From Bacteroidota bacterium (GTDB lineage Bacteria; Bacteroidota; Bacteroidia; Bacteroidales; F082): a stretch of DNA of 64,000 nucleotides. The position numbers were made by a program, and so were the translations under genes. The notes beneath the pieces are model-generated. The model did not search any database. It had not been told where the DNA came from and worked only from the letters and a program-made list of their open reading frames with translations. Positions 46,801 through 52,601 of this stretch are shown in pieces. Numbering within the stretch: the stretch's first letter is position 1; each line of letters starts with the position of its first letter. The stretch lies in NCBI GenBank assembly GCA_018830105.1, contig JAHJTC010000004.1, positions 1-64,000 on the forward strand, in the 5' to 3' direction.

Positions 46801-49630
46801 CCGTGGTCTCGCATATAGCATCGCTTCCTCCCGGAAAGGCTACTACCTGTGGCTGTGCTTCGATGGTAATAATGGCCTGGTCAACAGCAGAAGCTGCACA
46901 TGGGTTGTTAGGATTGGCGGTAAGTGTTAGTACCACACTGCTGCCGATATCCGTTGGCCCGGGGCTATAAATTGGATCTTCGGCATTGGCATCACTAAAG
47001 CTGCCATCGCCACTTGTTGTCCATTGCAAACTGGCATAATTTGTTGCGGTTGCATTGAGGATGGCACCAGTTTGACAGATGGTTCTGTCAGGGCCTGCAT
47101 CAGCGGTTGGTCCCGCATTGATGGTGATGGTAGCCTGATCAGTAACAGGCACATTACAAGGGGAATTACCGGTTGCCCTTAGTGTGATAACGGTTGTTCC
47201 GGCGGCAATTTCCGATGCGCTTGGCGTAAAATTGGGGGTGAGGGAGTTTGCAGGAGTAAAGGTTCCGTTTCCTGTTGAAGACCAAACAAAGCTGCTATAA
47301 TTATCGGCAAAGCCATTTAAGGCGAGAACATCTCCATCACACATCACATCATCAGCACCGGCATCTGCAACAGGAGCCGGAGTAAGGGTGAGCTGCATCA
47401 TATCTGAGGCGGCAACAGCGCAGGGTGCAATGGGCTGCACCGTGATAGTCAGATTGGCTGTTCCGGTAGCAATATCTGCTGCTCCGGGCGTGTAAACAGG
47501 GGTCGGTGTGTCGGCACCTGTAAATGTACCATCACCACTGGTAGTCCATAAGATGCCGGCGGCATTGGAGGCGGATCCGTTGATTGTTGTAGTGCCCGTT
47601 TCGCAGATCGTTTGATCAGCTCCTGCAGAAGCTGTTGGTTCTTCAATCAGGGTCAGGTCAAGGCTTGCACTGGCTGTAGCAGTGCAGGGTGCAATTGGAT
47701 CAGCCGTTAGCGTTAAAGTTACCATTCCTGATGCAACATCTGCCGCTGAGGGCGTGTAAAGGGGTTCGGGAATTCCGGGGTCATCAAAAGTTCCGTTGCC
47801 ACTGCTGGTCCACAGCAAGGTGCTGTAATTGCTGGCTTGAGGATTAACATCAGCAAGGTCAAAAGCTGTCGTTTCGCAATTCTCTGCAGCAGGAAAATCC
47901 AGATTTACTGAAGGACTATTAAATACTGTTATATCTATATAATCTACCGCATCTGTAGAACAGCCATTGATGGGTTCGGCAGTAAGACTTAGCCTGACTG
48001 TGGTGCCTCCATCAGCTAACACAGACTGGTAAACGGGCGAAAGTGTTGTTTCGGTACCCGCAAGTATAGTGCCTGAGCCATTAACAATCTGCCACAATAC
48101 ATTATCATAATCTGAGGCAGTTGCATCGTTGATGGTAATGCTGCTTCCGGCACAGCTGTTTCTGTCCGCTCCGGCAAAGGCAGCAGGTGCCTGCTGTATT
48201 CTGATGGTCATCTCATCAATATCGCTTCCGCAGTTGCCTTGTCCAAAGGCTTCAAGCCTGAGCCTGACAGTACCCCTTATAATATCTGCTGCATCAATTA
48301 AATAGGTTGGAGAGAGTGTTGTTTCATTTTGAATGGTTCCTGTTCCATTGGTTGTAGTCCATTCTACAGCCGAAGCATTACTTGCCGTACCGGAAACTTG
48401 AATGCTGGCAGTGGTTTCACAAATATCAACATCCAAACCGGCATCTGCAGTTGGTTCAGCTAATATTGTCAGTTGCATGGCATCACTAACCTGATTGGAA
48501 CATGGAGCTGTGGAAGTTGCTGTAAGTGTAAGTGTTATTGTGTTTCCGGCATCACTTGAGGCAGGGGTATAAGTGGGGGTAAGGGTAGTGGCATTGCTCA
48601 GGCTTCCGTTGCCATTGTGAGTCCACAGCAGGGAAGAAGCATTCGTAACACTGGCCTGCCCACCGCTGAAAGTATAAGCACTTGTGACGCAGCTTTCATC
48701 ATTTCCTCCTGCATCAGCTGTTGCACCATTTAATAAGGTGAGAATTTTAGTATCAGATACATCACCACAGGTGCCATCGCCGGTTACCGTAAATGTGAGG
48801 ATCACGCTTCCAGCAACAACATCAGCTGCTGATGGGGTATAGACAGGTGCTAGCGCTGTGGCATCATCAAAACTGCCGCTGCCGCTGCTTGTCCACGCAT
48901 AAGAAATTTCGTTTGTTGCTGTAGCACCACTGATTACAACGGCGGCTGTTCCGCAGCTTTGTTGGTTCAGGCCTGCATCTGCTGTTGGCGGGGGAGTGAT
49001 GTTGATCCGTAAAAGTGAAGCATCAGAAGGGCTGCAAGGTGCGTTGCCCTGAGCAACTAAAATCACTTCGGCAAACGTACGCGTAATGTCACTGGCGCTG
49101 GGGGTAAAAGTGGGGTTAAGAAGTGCGTTATTATTAAAGGAACCGGATGTTGGAGCCACCACTTCCCATTGAACAGCACTATAGTGTTGTGCTGTAGCAC
49201 CTGAGATGACAACACTGTTTCCGGCACAAACCTCAAGAGTTGGACCGGCATCGGCTGCGGGTGCAGCCACAATTTCCAGTTCCATCTGATCCTGATAAGT
49301 TCCTGTGCAGGTGGGATCGTCAGGCCGCTGTGCAAAAAGTGTGATTGTTACCGTAAAACCATCCAGATCGCTACCCCCGGGTACATAAGTTGGAGTGGCT
49401 GTAGTTTCATTAATTAAATTACCGGATCCGTTGTGTGTCCAAAAAAATGCATTGGCAAACTCGATGGTTCCATTTAATTGATAGGTGTCATCAGCGCAAA
49501 CACTGGCATTGACACCTGCATTTGCTGTTGGGCATTGCCCCATGACCTGATTGGAAAAAGTAGTGATAAAAAGTCCGAAAAGCAGTGCAAGTGAAGTCTT
49601 TACAACCGCAAAAATTTTTGTGTCCCCCAT
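28847..49630 (-). CDS. Giant T9SS-type surface protein with about 56 repeats, 21 PKD domains and type B sorting domain
   Basis: About 6,927 aa. The start is set at ATG 49630 (MGDTKIFAVV), giving a good signal peptide ending VMGQ; the longer frame begins with TTG. By eye I count about 56 tandem repeats of about 89 aa (residues about 30-5010), each with A(D/N)AG...C near its start, LxWTSSGxG, NPTYTPSxxD, VxLTLTA, then a second Cys. About 21 PKD domains follow (WxFGDG or WxFGDP cores, about 5010-6820). The end is FPNTFVPNSDD ... LPTGSYIWKA, a gliding-motility-associated type B sorting domain. The paired Cys of each repeat probably form disulfides. Expected to be a huge cell-surface adhesin or fibre exported with its PorP/SprF-like partner. 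No frameshift was found over 20.8 kb. Confidence 0.93.
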   Translation of the reverse strand: MGDTKIFAVVKTSLALLFGLFITTFSNQVMGQCPTANAGVNASVCADDTYQLNGTIEFANAFFWTHNGSGNLINETTATPTYVPGGSDLDGFTVTITLFAQRPDDPTCTGTYQDQMELEIVAAPAADAGPTLEVCAGNSVVISGATAQHYSAVQWEVVAPTSGSFNNNALLNPTFTPSASDITRTFAEVILVAQGNAPCSPSDASLLRINITPPPTADAGLNQQSCGTAAVVISGATATNEISYAWTSSGSGSFDDATALAPVYTPSAADVVAGSVILTFTVTGDGTCGDVSDTKILTLLNGATADAGGNDESCVTSAYTFSGGQASVTNASSLLWTHNGNGSLSNATTLTPTYTPASSDAGNTITLTLTATSTAPCSNQVSDAMQLTILAEPTADAGLDVDICETTASIQVSGTASNASAVEWTTTNGTGTIQNETTLSPTYLIDAADIIRGTVRLRLEAFGQGNCGSDIDEMTIRIQQAPAAFAGADRNSCAGSSITINDATASDYDNVLWQIVNGSGTILAGTETTLSPVYQSVLADGGTTVRLSLTAEPINGCSTDAVDYIDITVFNSPSVNLDFPAAENCETTAFDLADVNPQASNYSTLLWTSSGNGTFDDPGIPEPLYTPSAADVASGMVTLTLTADPIAPCTATASASLDLTLIEEPTASAGADQTICETGTTTINGSASNAAGILWTTSGDGTFTGADTPTPVYTPGAADIATGTANLTITVQPIAPCAVAASDMMQLTLTPAPVADAGADDVMCDGDVLALNGFADNYSSFVWSSTGNGTFTPANSLTPNFTPSASEIAAGTTVITLRATGNSPCNVPVTDQATITINAGPTADAGPDRTICQTGAILNATATNYASLQWTTSGDGSFSDANAEDPIYSPGPTDIGSSVVLTLTANPNNPCAASAVDQAIITIEAQPQVVAFPGGSDAICETTASYSLATATAINTSSVLWTTSGDGTFSNNAITNPIYYPGATDINNEFVDLTLTGYNAPCNSASSTMRLTISNNPEADAGPNQTICVDDLVVLNGATADNYNTITWSSVTGTGTFSDPNIINPIYSPSNADYLANSVTLRLTATAEAPCVGIITSDIIIYITQPPLVDVGIGSDDICEDETYTITTATASNYDALQWSSNGNGSWVNANNLVATYTPGSNDIISGSVVLRLTATPNSPCSVDEFSEFTLNIQSYPEVNAGSDREICEGEQLVISNSTAINYSSLIWNTSGSGSFDDNTLIRPVYTPSAADIASGNITLTLTATSIGSCSGTVSDDMTLTIDPDPSVSAGVDATICGNGNSHHLADASANNYTSLVWTTTGDGSFSNATNLNPTYTPGTTDISSGNVTLTLTAIKTSPCYETTSDDLILTIDPMPEANAGPDAAVCNNSVYALSGATATNASAYQWTSTGTGSFNNSNLLNPSYTPTAADVAAGSVILTLTATGSASCGTDSHNDEMTLSFSLSPSVDAGPDEITCETGIIITNANALNYNQIQWTSSGSSGTLLNQNTLTPTYIPSAADIVAGSVTLTLTATANTPCATAASDDLVVTILSNPTANAGIDATICETDNYLLNGTVSNHASYSWSSSGDGNFLNSNTLTPTYIPGVNDIASGSINITLSAQSIAPCADDATDQMVLTIQQLPVVDAGPNATICENSTHTTNGSSIANGYTALVWTSTGTGSFDNPNMLNATYTPSANDINLGSVNLTLTATSTVICGNLDVSDFLTLSFAEEATADAGSSPTICSSASYTVNDATATNYSSVLWVSNGDGILTNANTLTPTYSPGLTDIENGSAMLTLTANGNASCGGSATSQMIITITAPPTANAGIDGSVCEGGNYQLNGTATNYSSYSWASNGTGSFVNAGTLTPTYIPDAADAASGSVIITLTAVNGAPCNETVSDQMTLTVTAIPTVTAGTDATICEGNTYLTSGATATNQAGLLWSTSGTGTFTNQASLLTTYQPSAADITAGSVTLTLTASSNAPCSVNPSDSFVLTITGAAVADAGNDETTCITDQLTINSASAADYSTLNWTHNGSGTLIDAGTISPTYVPAAADATAGSVILTLNLTGNSPCGNTSDQMIITIIDGPTVNAGPDATSCSNNFYTITGFTGTNYSSISWTTTGTGTFSNPTISNPDYQASNADLLAGQVTLTATVSGIAPCSGSASDSFLLSFADAPTASAGVDVEICEGSNLTINTATATNATAYNWTSSGTGVLTNSNTLNPTYTPSANDISLGSVSLTLTVSGEANCADAVDQMVLSIIASPEADAGNDETICAGETLTISTASATNYATLSWSASGTGTLSGANSLTPSYNPSAADIISGSVTLSLQALPDAPCAVPAVSSMNLTINPAPTAFAGANATVCQPGNYTITDATATNYSTISWTSSGTGTFTNGTSLTPTYAPSAADYLSGSVTLTLTVNGSGQCAETASSSMILSLQAAPLANAGADASICEQSSYTISGATATGYNNLYWTSSGSGAIAGSNTLSPTYTPSAADITAGSVTLTLHLEGAPPCNLGDTDEMNLSIQSQPDVYAGSDAQLCDGSSYTIPDASLSNATVFSWTTNGSGTFLNPNTLSPTYVPSAGDFAAGNVTITLQANSEAPCTAIVSDALTLSLYEAVSAFAGTDAAICADDSYQLLEATATNYSSLLWTSSGTGTFSNSGALNPSYTPSNADIANGNVVLSLQATGINPCNNVVTDLLTLSFDPVPTAYAGTDATVCAASYTVNDATAQNYSQLLWTSNGTGTISNANALSPTYVPSPADIANGNVVLTLTVTGAANCNNTLTDTKTLTFVEGATVNAGNNETICSGDALTITTANATAYASLKWSSSGDGIFTDATTLIPTYTPGTNDIANGSVVLTLSAVSSLPCTNTVADQMTLSILPNPTVFAGNDQTSCSSAGFAITGATAQNFQTLSWSGSGTGSFSNVNALNPTYYPSATDINIGSVTLMLTATSNLGCANSSDSFVLSFGQPATANAGPNASICETVDFVVTSATATNASTIQWTSSGTGTFFQQNTLTPTYYPSAQDIALGTVNLNLTVQGAAPCNQPATDQLTLTIENSPTVDAGNDAAICSTSSYTVTTASVANTSSVVWTSTGTGTLTNGNTLTPTYQPSAADITNGSVVLTLTGNPVAPCFNPIQDQMTISFTNPPLVSAGPDREECAGGNIFMGEATASSYNSILWQTNGTGYFINPALVNATYVPSAADIASGQVTLTLSAEPMAGCSGAGTVSDFSLVTFTNGVSVYAGQNGVVCDGGSYTINDATAGSYSSLIWETSGTGIFDNSTILNPTYTPSGADIIAGSVTLSLSATGSGSCAGTSDTDQMVLNVLQSASVQAGANLEVCGSNTISLSGVTASDYFAVSWVSSGDGSFDNPTALNPNYTPGAADITNGSATLTVSVSSIPPCTGNASDNLVVIINEPPTADAGIDATICGNQTYDITTATASQAGSFIWTSTGTGFFSNPNALNPIYTPSVADNSAGSVILTLTVSGIDGCITEQDSDNITLTILPGPEASAPADQQLCDANPYNINSATANYYSALNWVTSGTGSFDDATILNPVYTPSAADFSSGSVMLTLTASPLAPCSAATTDNFMLIFSNPPAAFAGADATIAQGDNYTIADATASNYNSLSWTTSGDGTFNDNSLLNPTYTPGPNDLINGLVTLSLEATNGTNCPIASDNLVLQLLPEPTAYAGVDDELCENQSYTLADATATDYNTLFWTTSGDGSFTDQTILNPVYTPGINDISTGSVTLTLTATCTWGCPAAVDELVLTVHALPTVFAGTNVATCQNQAVQITNAAVTGVGTMIWTHNGNGTLNNNSIIDPIYTPSVADAGNTVTLTLTVDGINGCAGNPTSDQVDIIVDPAPQANAGPNATVCVLSDYSLAAASMTDAINPTWTHNGAGSLSNTNTLNPLYSPAAADAGNAVTFTLTVEGMGNCTGDTDSDEAVVTFSASPTAYAGADKTSCSTNAVMINDASFTNGSTLLWTHNGTGSFSNSSIINPTYLPGAGDPGSLITLTLTVTGNAACNTETVVATAALTIEESPAVYAGTDKTTCTDQSIVFGDATATNTSAVSWTHNGSGSLSNNSALNPTYTPAPADAGNTITFTLSGDGTGTCSAVTEQSIMQLDVIALPAVFAGNDITSCDVSPYMLADATAADYTLVSWTSSGSGTFDDPNLLNATYTPSAADVLNGSVLLTLTASPIAPCSGNATDALVLSFEGDMTVDAGSDATLCEGSIHSLNASASNFTSLLWSSSGDGVFSDNTILNPDYTPGTNDILNGNAVLTLTASNTVCSDVSDQLTLTIQGNPAVNAGTDDVVCENGTYTLANATSLNTAGLLWQGGDGFFDNPNLLNATYVPGPNDLQAGTVQLTLIGFAQAPCSGQTTDVMSLSIESLPQADAGSDVTLCDGASYIVTDASASSYSSLNWTSSGTGSIVNSNSLSPTYIPSALDISLGTVFLTLEANPVSPCANPASSQMTITYVEGPQVDAGTNTTICETENYTNTDATASNYSSLLWVSSGSGTFTADNVLNTTYIPSANDINAGVVTLTLTAFSSGQCPDVSDQLTLSFDQAPIADAGTTSQMCIGLNPIEDAFADHYSSLQWTTTGSGTLTNANTLTPLYQATAADVANSPISFTLTANPSAACGALPASVSTIFVDVSDNITVDAGSNATICQTDNYTIVDAAVSNSTDLLWSSSGDGIFSDPTIIDPTYIPGTADINLGFATLTLTASNASCDNVQDNMTLTINRFPVVDAGADAAVCVLGNYTVQDASVQFNYSTLVWTHNGAGTLSNINSLTPTYTPDASEIGTQITLQLTASAAAPCTGDFVDALVLSITDTPIADAGPDALICETESYTPAAASIQNATAASWTTSGSGTFINPGDVLTTYIPSAADIAAGAVTLTLEALNPPCASDADQMILSFGTLPLADAGPDATVDINTSFTIVGSAASNYQSISWSTSGTGTFDDASILNPTYTPSNQDFAMGSVQLTLTATGNMPCDTETVSDYMILTVTDHPPVDFTWDISCANMPIQFTVDQTITDITDVVSFNWNFGDGTTSNLMDPQHQFAAPGNYNVSLMIVNTGGYSNTVTKVVTIDPLPVALFSYENPVCGSQEVQFFNNSSTTAGFITSWEWDFGDGNSIIIDFPDNPNATHVYASSGIYDVSLLITTDNGCTSAVINTIEVEPAPVAAFDYTASCANNDVQFSDLSQTNGAGTIVQWQWDFGDPLTGVDNFSGLQNPTHQFSSAGNFDVQLIITASNGCSDTVVNSISVDPEPVVAITVPSGTVCLGTPLVFSATGGNIVSWFWNFGDGNTSSQANPTHLYQFAGNYTVTLDILDANGCTATATENISVNELPTANFNNTAPGCPDESIYFTDLSISPNGGISNWLWDFGDGNTVSIDAPNDPDVSHIYTNAGTYNVTLTVTDVTGCEDSFTRQVVTENGPLANFTFEQTCFGEPVLFTDLSSPNGGSDLFSWAWDFGDPLSGVNNSSTLQNPSHLFTAPGLYTVSLTVTNTQGCSNTFEADVTVTETVDIDFATDAPAFCPNEPIDFTPTGTDIVSYFWEFGDGGTSIQQTPQYIYTNPGTYTVSLTVTAIDGCEGYVEHDVVINEEPLAAFSTDSPSCSGAPTQFFNASSSPTGHITEWIWSFGDGSADVVVAFPDNPDVNHLYASDGTYNASLTVTNSNGCSNTISHEVIVAPGPIGAFDYAGTCAESPVVFTDLSQENGGGEIVSWQWDFGDLASGTSNTSLLQNPEHSFSAPGAYDVTLIITNINGCSDTVMNSITVDEALLVEITADSDTLCLGSPVTFTGTAAGAVIWNWNFGDGNSSTQQNPEHTYTQTGNFMVTLTAETPDGCSNTDTLDVVVMPNPVSLFTSTSPICSTDSVYFTNQSTTPNGFIQTWIWDMDDGTLITIDAPDDPNIAYQFANPGTFEVSLTVIDNSGCENTSSRLVQVEASPIADFSYNESCLGSPVLFTDLTSTNGGSDLFGWEWYFGDPNSGINNTSTLQNPSHLFTVADTFDVTLIVTNTIGCTDTIVKELIVSELPTVDFTIDNDSICLNTAAQFTGIGENINTWFWEFGDGGTSIQQSPSYMYAEPGQYDVTLTVTAIDQCQNSISYPIFVNDAPIADFSLNNGCLGDTTYFVDETVSLNGFIEEWAWDFGDGNTSDLQNPAHFYAMADDYLVTLTVTDNFGCFETISRWVSIYEKPIAAFSSNQVCDPSGKVFFFNESESSSNGSPIIEYEWNFHDGYFSNEINPNHIFPETDTCYVVSLTVTDAFGCDSTVTDTICIWEPLSVDFTATEVCQGEPTFFEASYLPVDDSIVSYAWNFSDGSDIFLTYRDTTSHTFAVAGNYFVELTATNINGCQHTIYHEVTVNGLPLPDFEYLPGLCETPAQYTDLSDGNGALVQSWFWDFGDPDSGPDNTSTLQNPSHLYSDQGGSYQVKLIVTNFNGCTDSIAKEVNQDPCIQASFISPNVTLCADSTICFTENSYIAADNGNIVSWTWNFGDNTPDYVYTSEENPVCHTFAAVEGGEFIVSLTIEATVNGSPFTDTFTDTITIYPKPTARFIPQPVCQNTAALFQDNSISNGLPITSWLWDFGDLSTLNDTSSQQNPSYRYPDYGLFDVQLVVANQYDCTDTLVSEIEIYQPPTADFIAVDSCATYITYFNDLSAEGGAPIASYFWHFGDPVSSDTDGNPWTDSTSTDRWAEHIYNQAGTYFTTLVIEDDNSCRDTVRHSLPVHPIPTASFIYEDRYEGKQGQVAFENTSDATASSFFWDFMTGDFSDEENPVYQFEEDGLYDVMLVAYNSHLCPDTAINQYEIIFTGLYFPNTFVPNSDDPEVNNFKGLGENLETYLLEVYTSWGQLVWTSTALEDGKPLEAWDGTYNNQDLPTGSYIWKASATFKDGTIWEGSDNGDGNLKPYGIINLIR

Positions 49631-49684
49631 GATACAAAATTTTGGTTCTATTCTTTTGTTTGTTTCTTTTTCATGAAACAACAA

Positions 49685-50447
49685 CCTGATTTAAAACATT
49701 TTAAATAGAATTGGTATTTTGTTGTCGCGTCAGGATCTGTTAAAATATGTGCGATCGTAACGGTGTGGACAAAACGCGCCTCCTATTTATTACAAATTGA
49801 ATTTACTAAACTTTTGTACGTTACAATCTGTATTAGGTTACTATTTCAGTCGATAAATTTAAGCCCTTTGTCTGAGACCTAAGTTTTTTTTGGGTTATTT
49901 TTTTGGACCACGGACAATTTAGATTAATTCCAGCGGTAAACTTTTTAGCTGATTCAGGCTGTTGAAAGGGGCTGCCGAGTTTTGGAAGAACTACAACCTA
50001 AGTTATGTTTATTTTTTAAAGGTTTAAAATTTTTTGACATGCTTATTCCCAAGATTATCTATAAATCCTCAATTAGTATCCGCCCATAAAGTCCAGTGGA
50101 TGATTCATAATGTTCGGGTTCGAGCCTGTCTGCCTTCAGCAGATAAACCTGACCGTCAGATCTACCAGCAGACAGGAAGGAACCGCAAAGTATTTGTAAT
50201 CAATGAGTCTCAATACTTCGGGATGACTGTTTTAACTATGAGCATAACGAAAAACAGGGTGATAACGAGCTCACGAATACCGCTTATATTAATTATTTAA
50301 TGAATAAATCCGACATTATGGTATAATACGAATTAATCGCATGCCTGAATGTTTTAATTCACTTGAGGTAGCGGCAATGAAAACACTCAAACCATCGCTC
50401 ATATACCCAGATAAGACTTGAATTGCGGAAGATTTGTTTGAATTCAG
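49685..50447. other. Intergenic region upstream of the giant gene
   Basis: No gene is supported. The likely promoter of the giant gene lies here but I saw no clear TAnnTTTG box. The only structure noticed is the short palindrome at 50125-50176. Confidence 0.4.
50125..50176. repeat. Short palindromic repeat (REP-like), copy 2
   Basis: CCTGTCTGC pairs with GCAGACAGG over a 34-nt interior that also contains CTGACCGTCAG, itself palindromic. The left half, TGCCTTCAGCAGATAAACCT, is an inverted copy of sequence at 27065-27109. Confidence 0.55.
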
Positions 50448-50489
50448 CAATAAAAAAACCACCAAAAACGTGCAGTTTTCGGTGGTTTG
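50448..50489 (-). terminator. Terminator downstream of tRNA-Ser(UGA)
   Basis: On the minus strand AAACCACCGAAAAC pairs with GTTTTTGGTGGTTT around a short loop and continues into a T-run (TTTTTTT). It begins about 20 bp past the tRNA 3' end. Confidence 0.75.
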
Positions 50490-50510
50490 TCGTCATTTTA
50501 CTGACTTTGG

Positions 50511-50595
50511 CGGAGAAAGAGGGATTCGAACCCCCGGAGGCTTGCACCTCAACGGTTTTCAAGACCGCCGCATTCGACCGCTCTGCCATTTCTCC
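50511..50595 (-). tRNA. tRNA-Ser (anticodon UGA)
   Basis: An 85-nt class II tRNA. Acceptor arms GGAGAAA/TTTCTCC pair, the anticodon loop is CTTGAAA with anticodon TGA, a long variable arm follows, and the T arm reads GGGGGTTCGAATCCC. No CCA is encoded; the discriminator is G. Confidence 0.95.
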
Positions 50596-50746
50596 GCTGC
50601 AAAAGTATAAAAAAAATCGGATCGCAAAATAGTTTCACGCAAAAAATCAAGTATTTTAGGTGGGCGTTACAGTCCTTCTAACAACAGCCTGCCGGATGTA
50701 TCTGATCGCCCAAAACTGGCAAGTATTTACCGTTAGCTGGCAATGA

Positions 50747-50777
50747 CTTGAATTTTAATATTTTGATGTTATCTTTG
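50747..50777 (+). promoter_or_regulatory. Bacteroidota-type promoter of the GWxTD gene
   Basis: TATCTTTG at 50770-50777 matches the -7 consensus TAnnTTTG; a TTG about 20 bp upstream could serve as the -33 element. The gene start is about 65 bp downstream. Confidence 0.5.
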
Positions 50778-50843
50778 TATAGTTCAAGTCAATTTTTTTT
50801 TGAGGCTTGAAAACTAGTGTTACTACCATTTAACAAACTGATT

Positions 50844-52316
50844 ATGAATAAAGTATTTATTTTCCTTGCGTTATTTCTACTCTCCTTAAGCAGCAGCTTC
50901 GCAGCGCCAAAAAGCATGCGGGCTTACCTTTCGTATGCCACTTTTAATGCCCCGGATGGTGAACCTTATATTGAAACCTATCTTGCTGTAGATGGCAATA
51001 GTGTGTTTTTCAAGGAAAGCGACCCAGGCAGCTTTAGAGCGAGTCTGGAAATAATCATGATTTTTAAGCAGGCTGATTCTGTTGTAGATTATGCCAAGTA
51101 CGCACTCCATAGTCAGCTGGTGCAGGACACCTCACAAATTGATTTTGGTTTTATTGATCAGCAGCGTTTTGCGCTGCCCAGGGGCGAATACACCTTCGAA
51201 CTTTCTATCGCCGATATTAATAATCCCTCAGAGCCTCCCTTTATTGCTACCGAAACCATTTTACTCGATTTCCCGAAAGATAAAATTTCACTTTCGGGCA
51301 TCCAACTAATTGAGAGTTACGAAAAAACTGATAAAACTTCTGTGCTTACCAAAAACGGCTTCGATCTGGTGCCTATGGTGTATGCCTTTTATCCCGAATC
51401 CATGAATCTGATCACCTTTTATGCAGAGGTGTACAATACGACAAAACAATTTGGCGCTGACGGAAAATTTCTGTTGAACTATTACCTGGAGTCCTATGAG
51501 AGCGGCAAAATAATGGATAATTTTTTGTTTCGTAAACGCTTGGATGCTAAAGAAGTTAACGTTGTATTTACGGCCATTGAAATCAGCGAACTGCCTTCGG
51601 GAAATTACAGCCTGGTGATGGAAATTCGCGACAGAGAAAATAAAATTGTTGCCGATAACCGCGTGTTTTTAAGACGATCCAACCCAAAGCAGCAGCTTAA
51701 GATGAACGATTTGAGTTCGGTAAACATCAACAATACTTTTGTTGACAAGTTGGCCGGAGGTGATACCCTGAGAGATTTTCTTAAATCGCTGGAACCAATA
51801 TCCGCTGAGGCTGAACGGGATTATATGTTTAACCTCACGGAAACAGCTGATGAAGAAATGATGAAAAAGTTTTTTTATAATTTCTGGCTTACCCGAAATT
51901 ACGGCGACCCCGAAGATGCCTGGAGACAATACCACTATGAGGTGAAAAAAGTTAACGCAGCCTACAAAACACCTACAAAAAGAGGTTATGCAACAGATCG
52001 GGGCAGGGTTTATCTTAAATATGGCCCGCCCAATCATATGATGGAGAGTTATAATGAACCAGGTGCTTATCCTTACGAAATTTGGCAGTATTATACCCTT
52101 GGAAACCAACGCAATAAACGCTTTGTTTTCACTACAAAAGATATGGTTACCAATGATTTTGTGCTGATTCATTCCGATGCACTTGGCGAACTGGCTAATT
52201 ATCGCTGGCAGCTCGATATTTACAAAAGAACCTGGGATCCGAATAGCATTGATGAAACAGCACCGCAGGAGACCTGGGGAAATGAGGCCTCAAGAAATTA
52301 TAGCCAGCCTAGATAG
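50844..52316 (+). CDS. GWxTD domain-containing secreted protein, 490 aa
   Basis: The start is set at ATG 50844, giving MNKVFIFLALFLLSLSSSFA, a clean signal peptide; the longer frame from 50817 lacks this. The C-terminal third shows the GWxTD-domain sequence (KRGYATDRGRVYLKYGPPNHM then YEIWQYYTLGNQRNKRFVF), a region found in Bacteroidota and Acidobacteriota proteins of unknown role. The N-terminal two-thirds is beta-rich. Predicted periplasmic or surface-exposed. The plus-strand genes that follow are unrelated functionally. Confidence 0.85.
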   Translation: MNKVFIFLALFLLSLSSSFAAPKSMRAYLSYATFNAPDGEPYIETYLAVDGNSVFFKESDPGSFRASLEIIMIFKQADSVVDYAKYALHSQLVQDTSQIDFGFIDQQRFALPRGEYTFELSIADINNPSEPPFIATETILLDFPKDKISLSGIQLIESYEKTDKTSVLTKNGFDLVPMVYAFYPESMNLITFYAEVYNTTKQFGADGKFLLNYYLESYESGKIMDNFLFRKRLDAKEVNVVFTAIEISELPSGNYSLVMEIRDRENKIVADNRVFLRRSNPKQQLKMNDLSSVNINNTFVDKLAGGDTLRDFLKSLEPISAEAERDYMFNLTETADEEMMKKFFYNFWLTRNYGDPEDAWRQYHYEVKKVNAAYKTPTKRGYATDRGRVYLKYGPPNHMMESYNEPGAYPYEIWQYYTLGNQRNKRFVFTTKDMVTNDFVLIHSDALGELANYRWQLDIYKRTWDPNSIDETAPQETWGNEASRNYSQPR

Positions 52317-52601
52317 TCGCAACTTTTTATTGAAAATACCAGTATTTCAGCTGTTTACAAGATCTGAATGTGGCTTTTGTATTTCGAAAAATGCACTTAC
52401 CTTTGTTGCTTGTTTATTGGTGTAATGTCAATGTTATAAAGTCGGTCAGGTCGCAGCAATTTTTTCTCAGGTCAATATAGAAATACTGCGCATAGCAAAA
52501 CAATGTAGAAGTTTTATTTTGCACATCGAAGAGAAAAGAACAAGATTGGATCGGCTAGATTAATGTTGACACAACACTGGCCTTCAGCGCGAAGTACTGG
52601 T
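52317..52601. other. Intergenic, nothing recognised
   Basis: No gene or stable structure seen between the GWxTD gene and the acyltransferase. Confidence 0.4.

Noticed and set aside
28855..49335. Many plus- and minus-strand frames of 60-230 aa inside the giant gene
   Set aside because: They follow the periodicity of the repeats in other frames and have no independent support.
50359..50632. Frames across the serine tRNA
   Set aside because: They translate the tRNA and its terminator.
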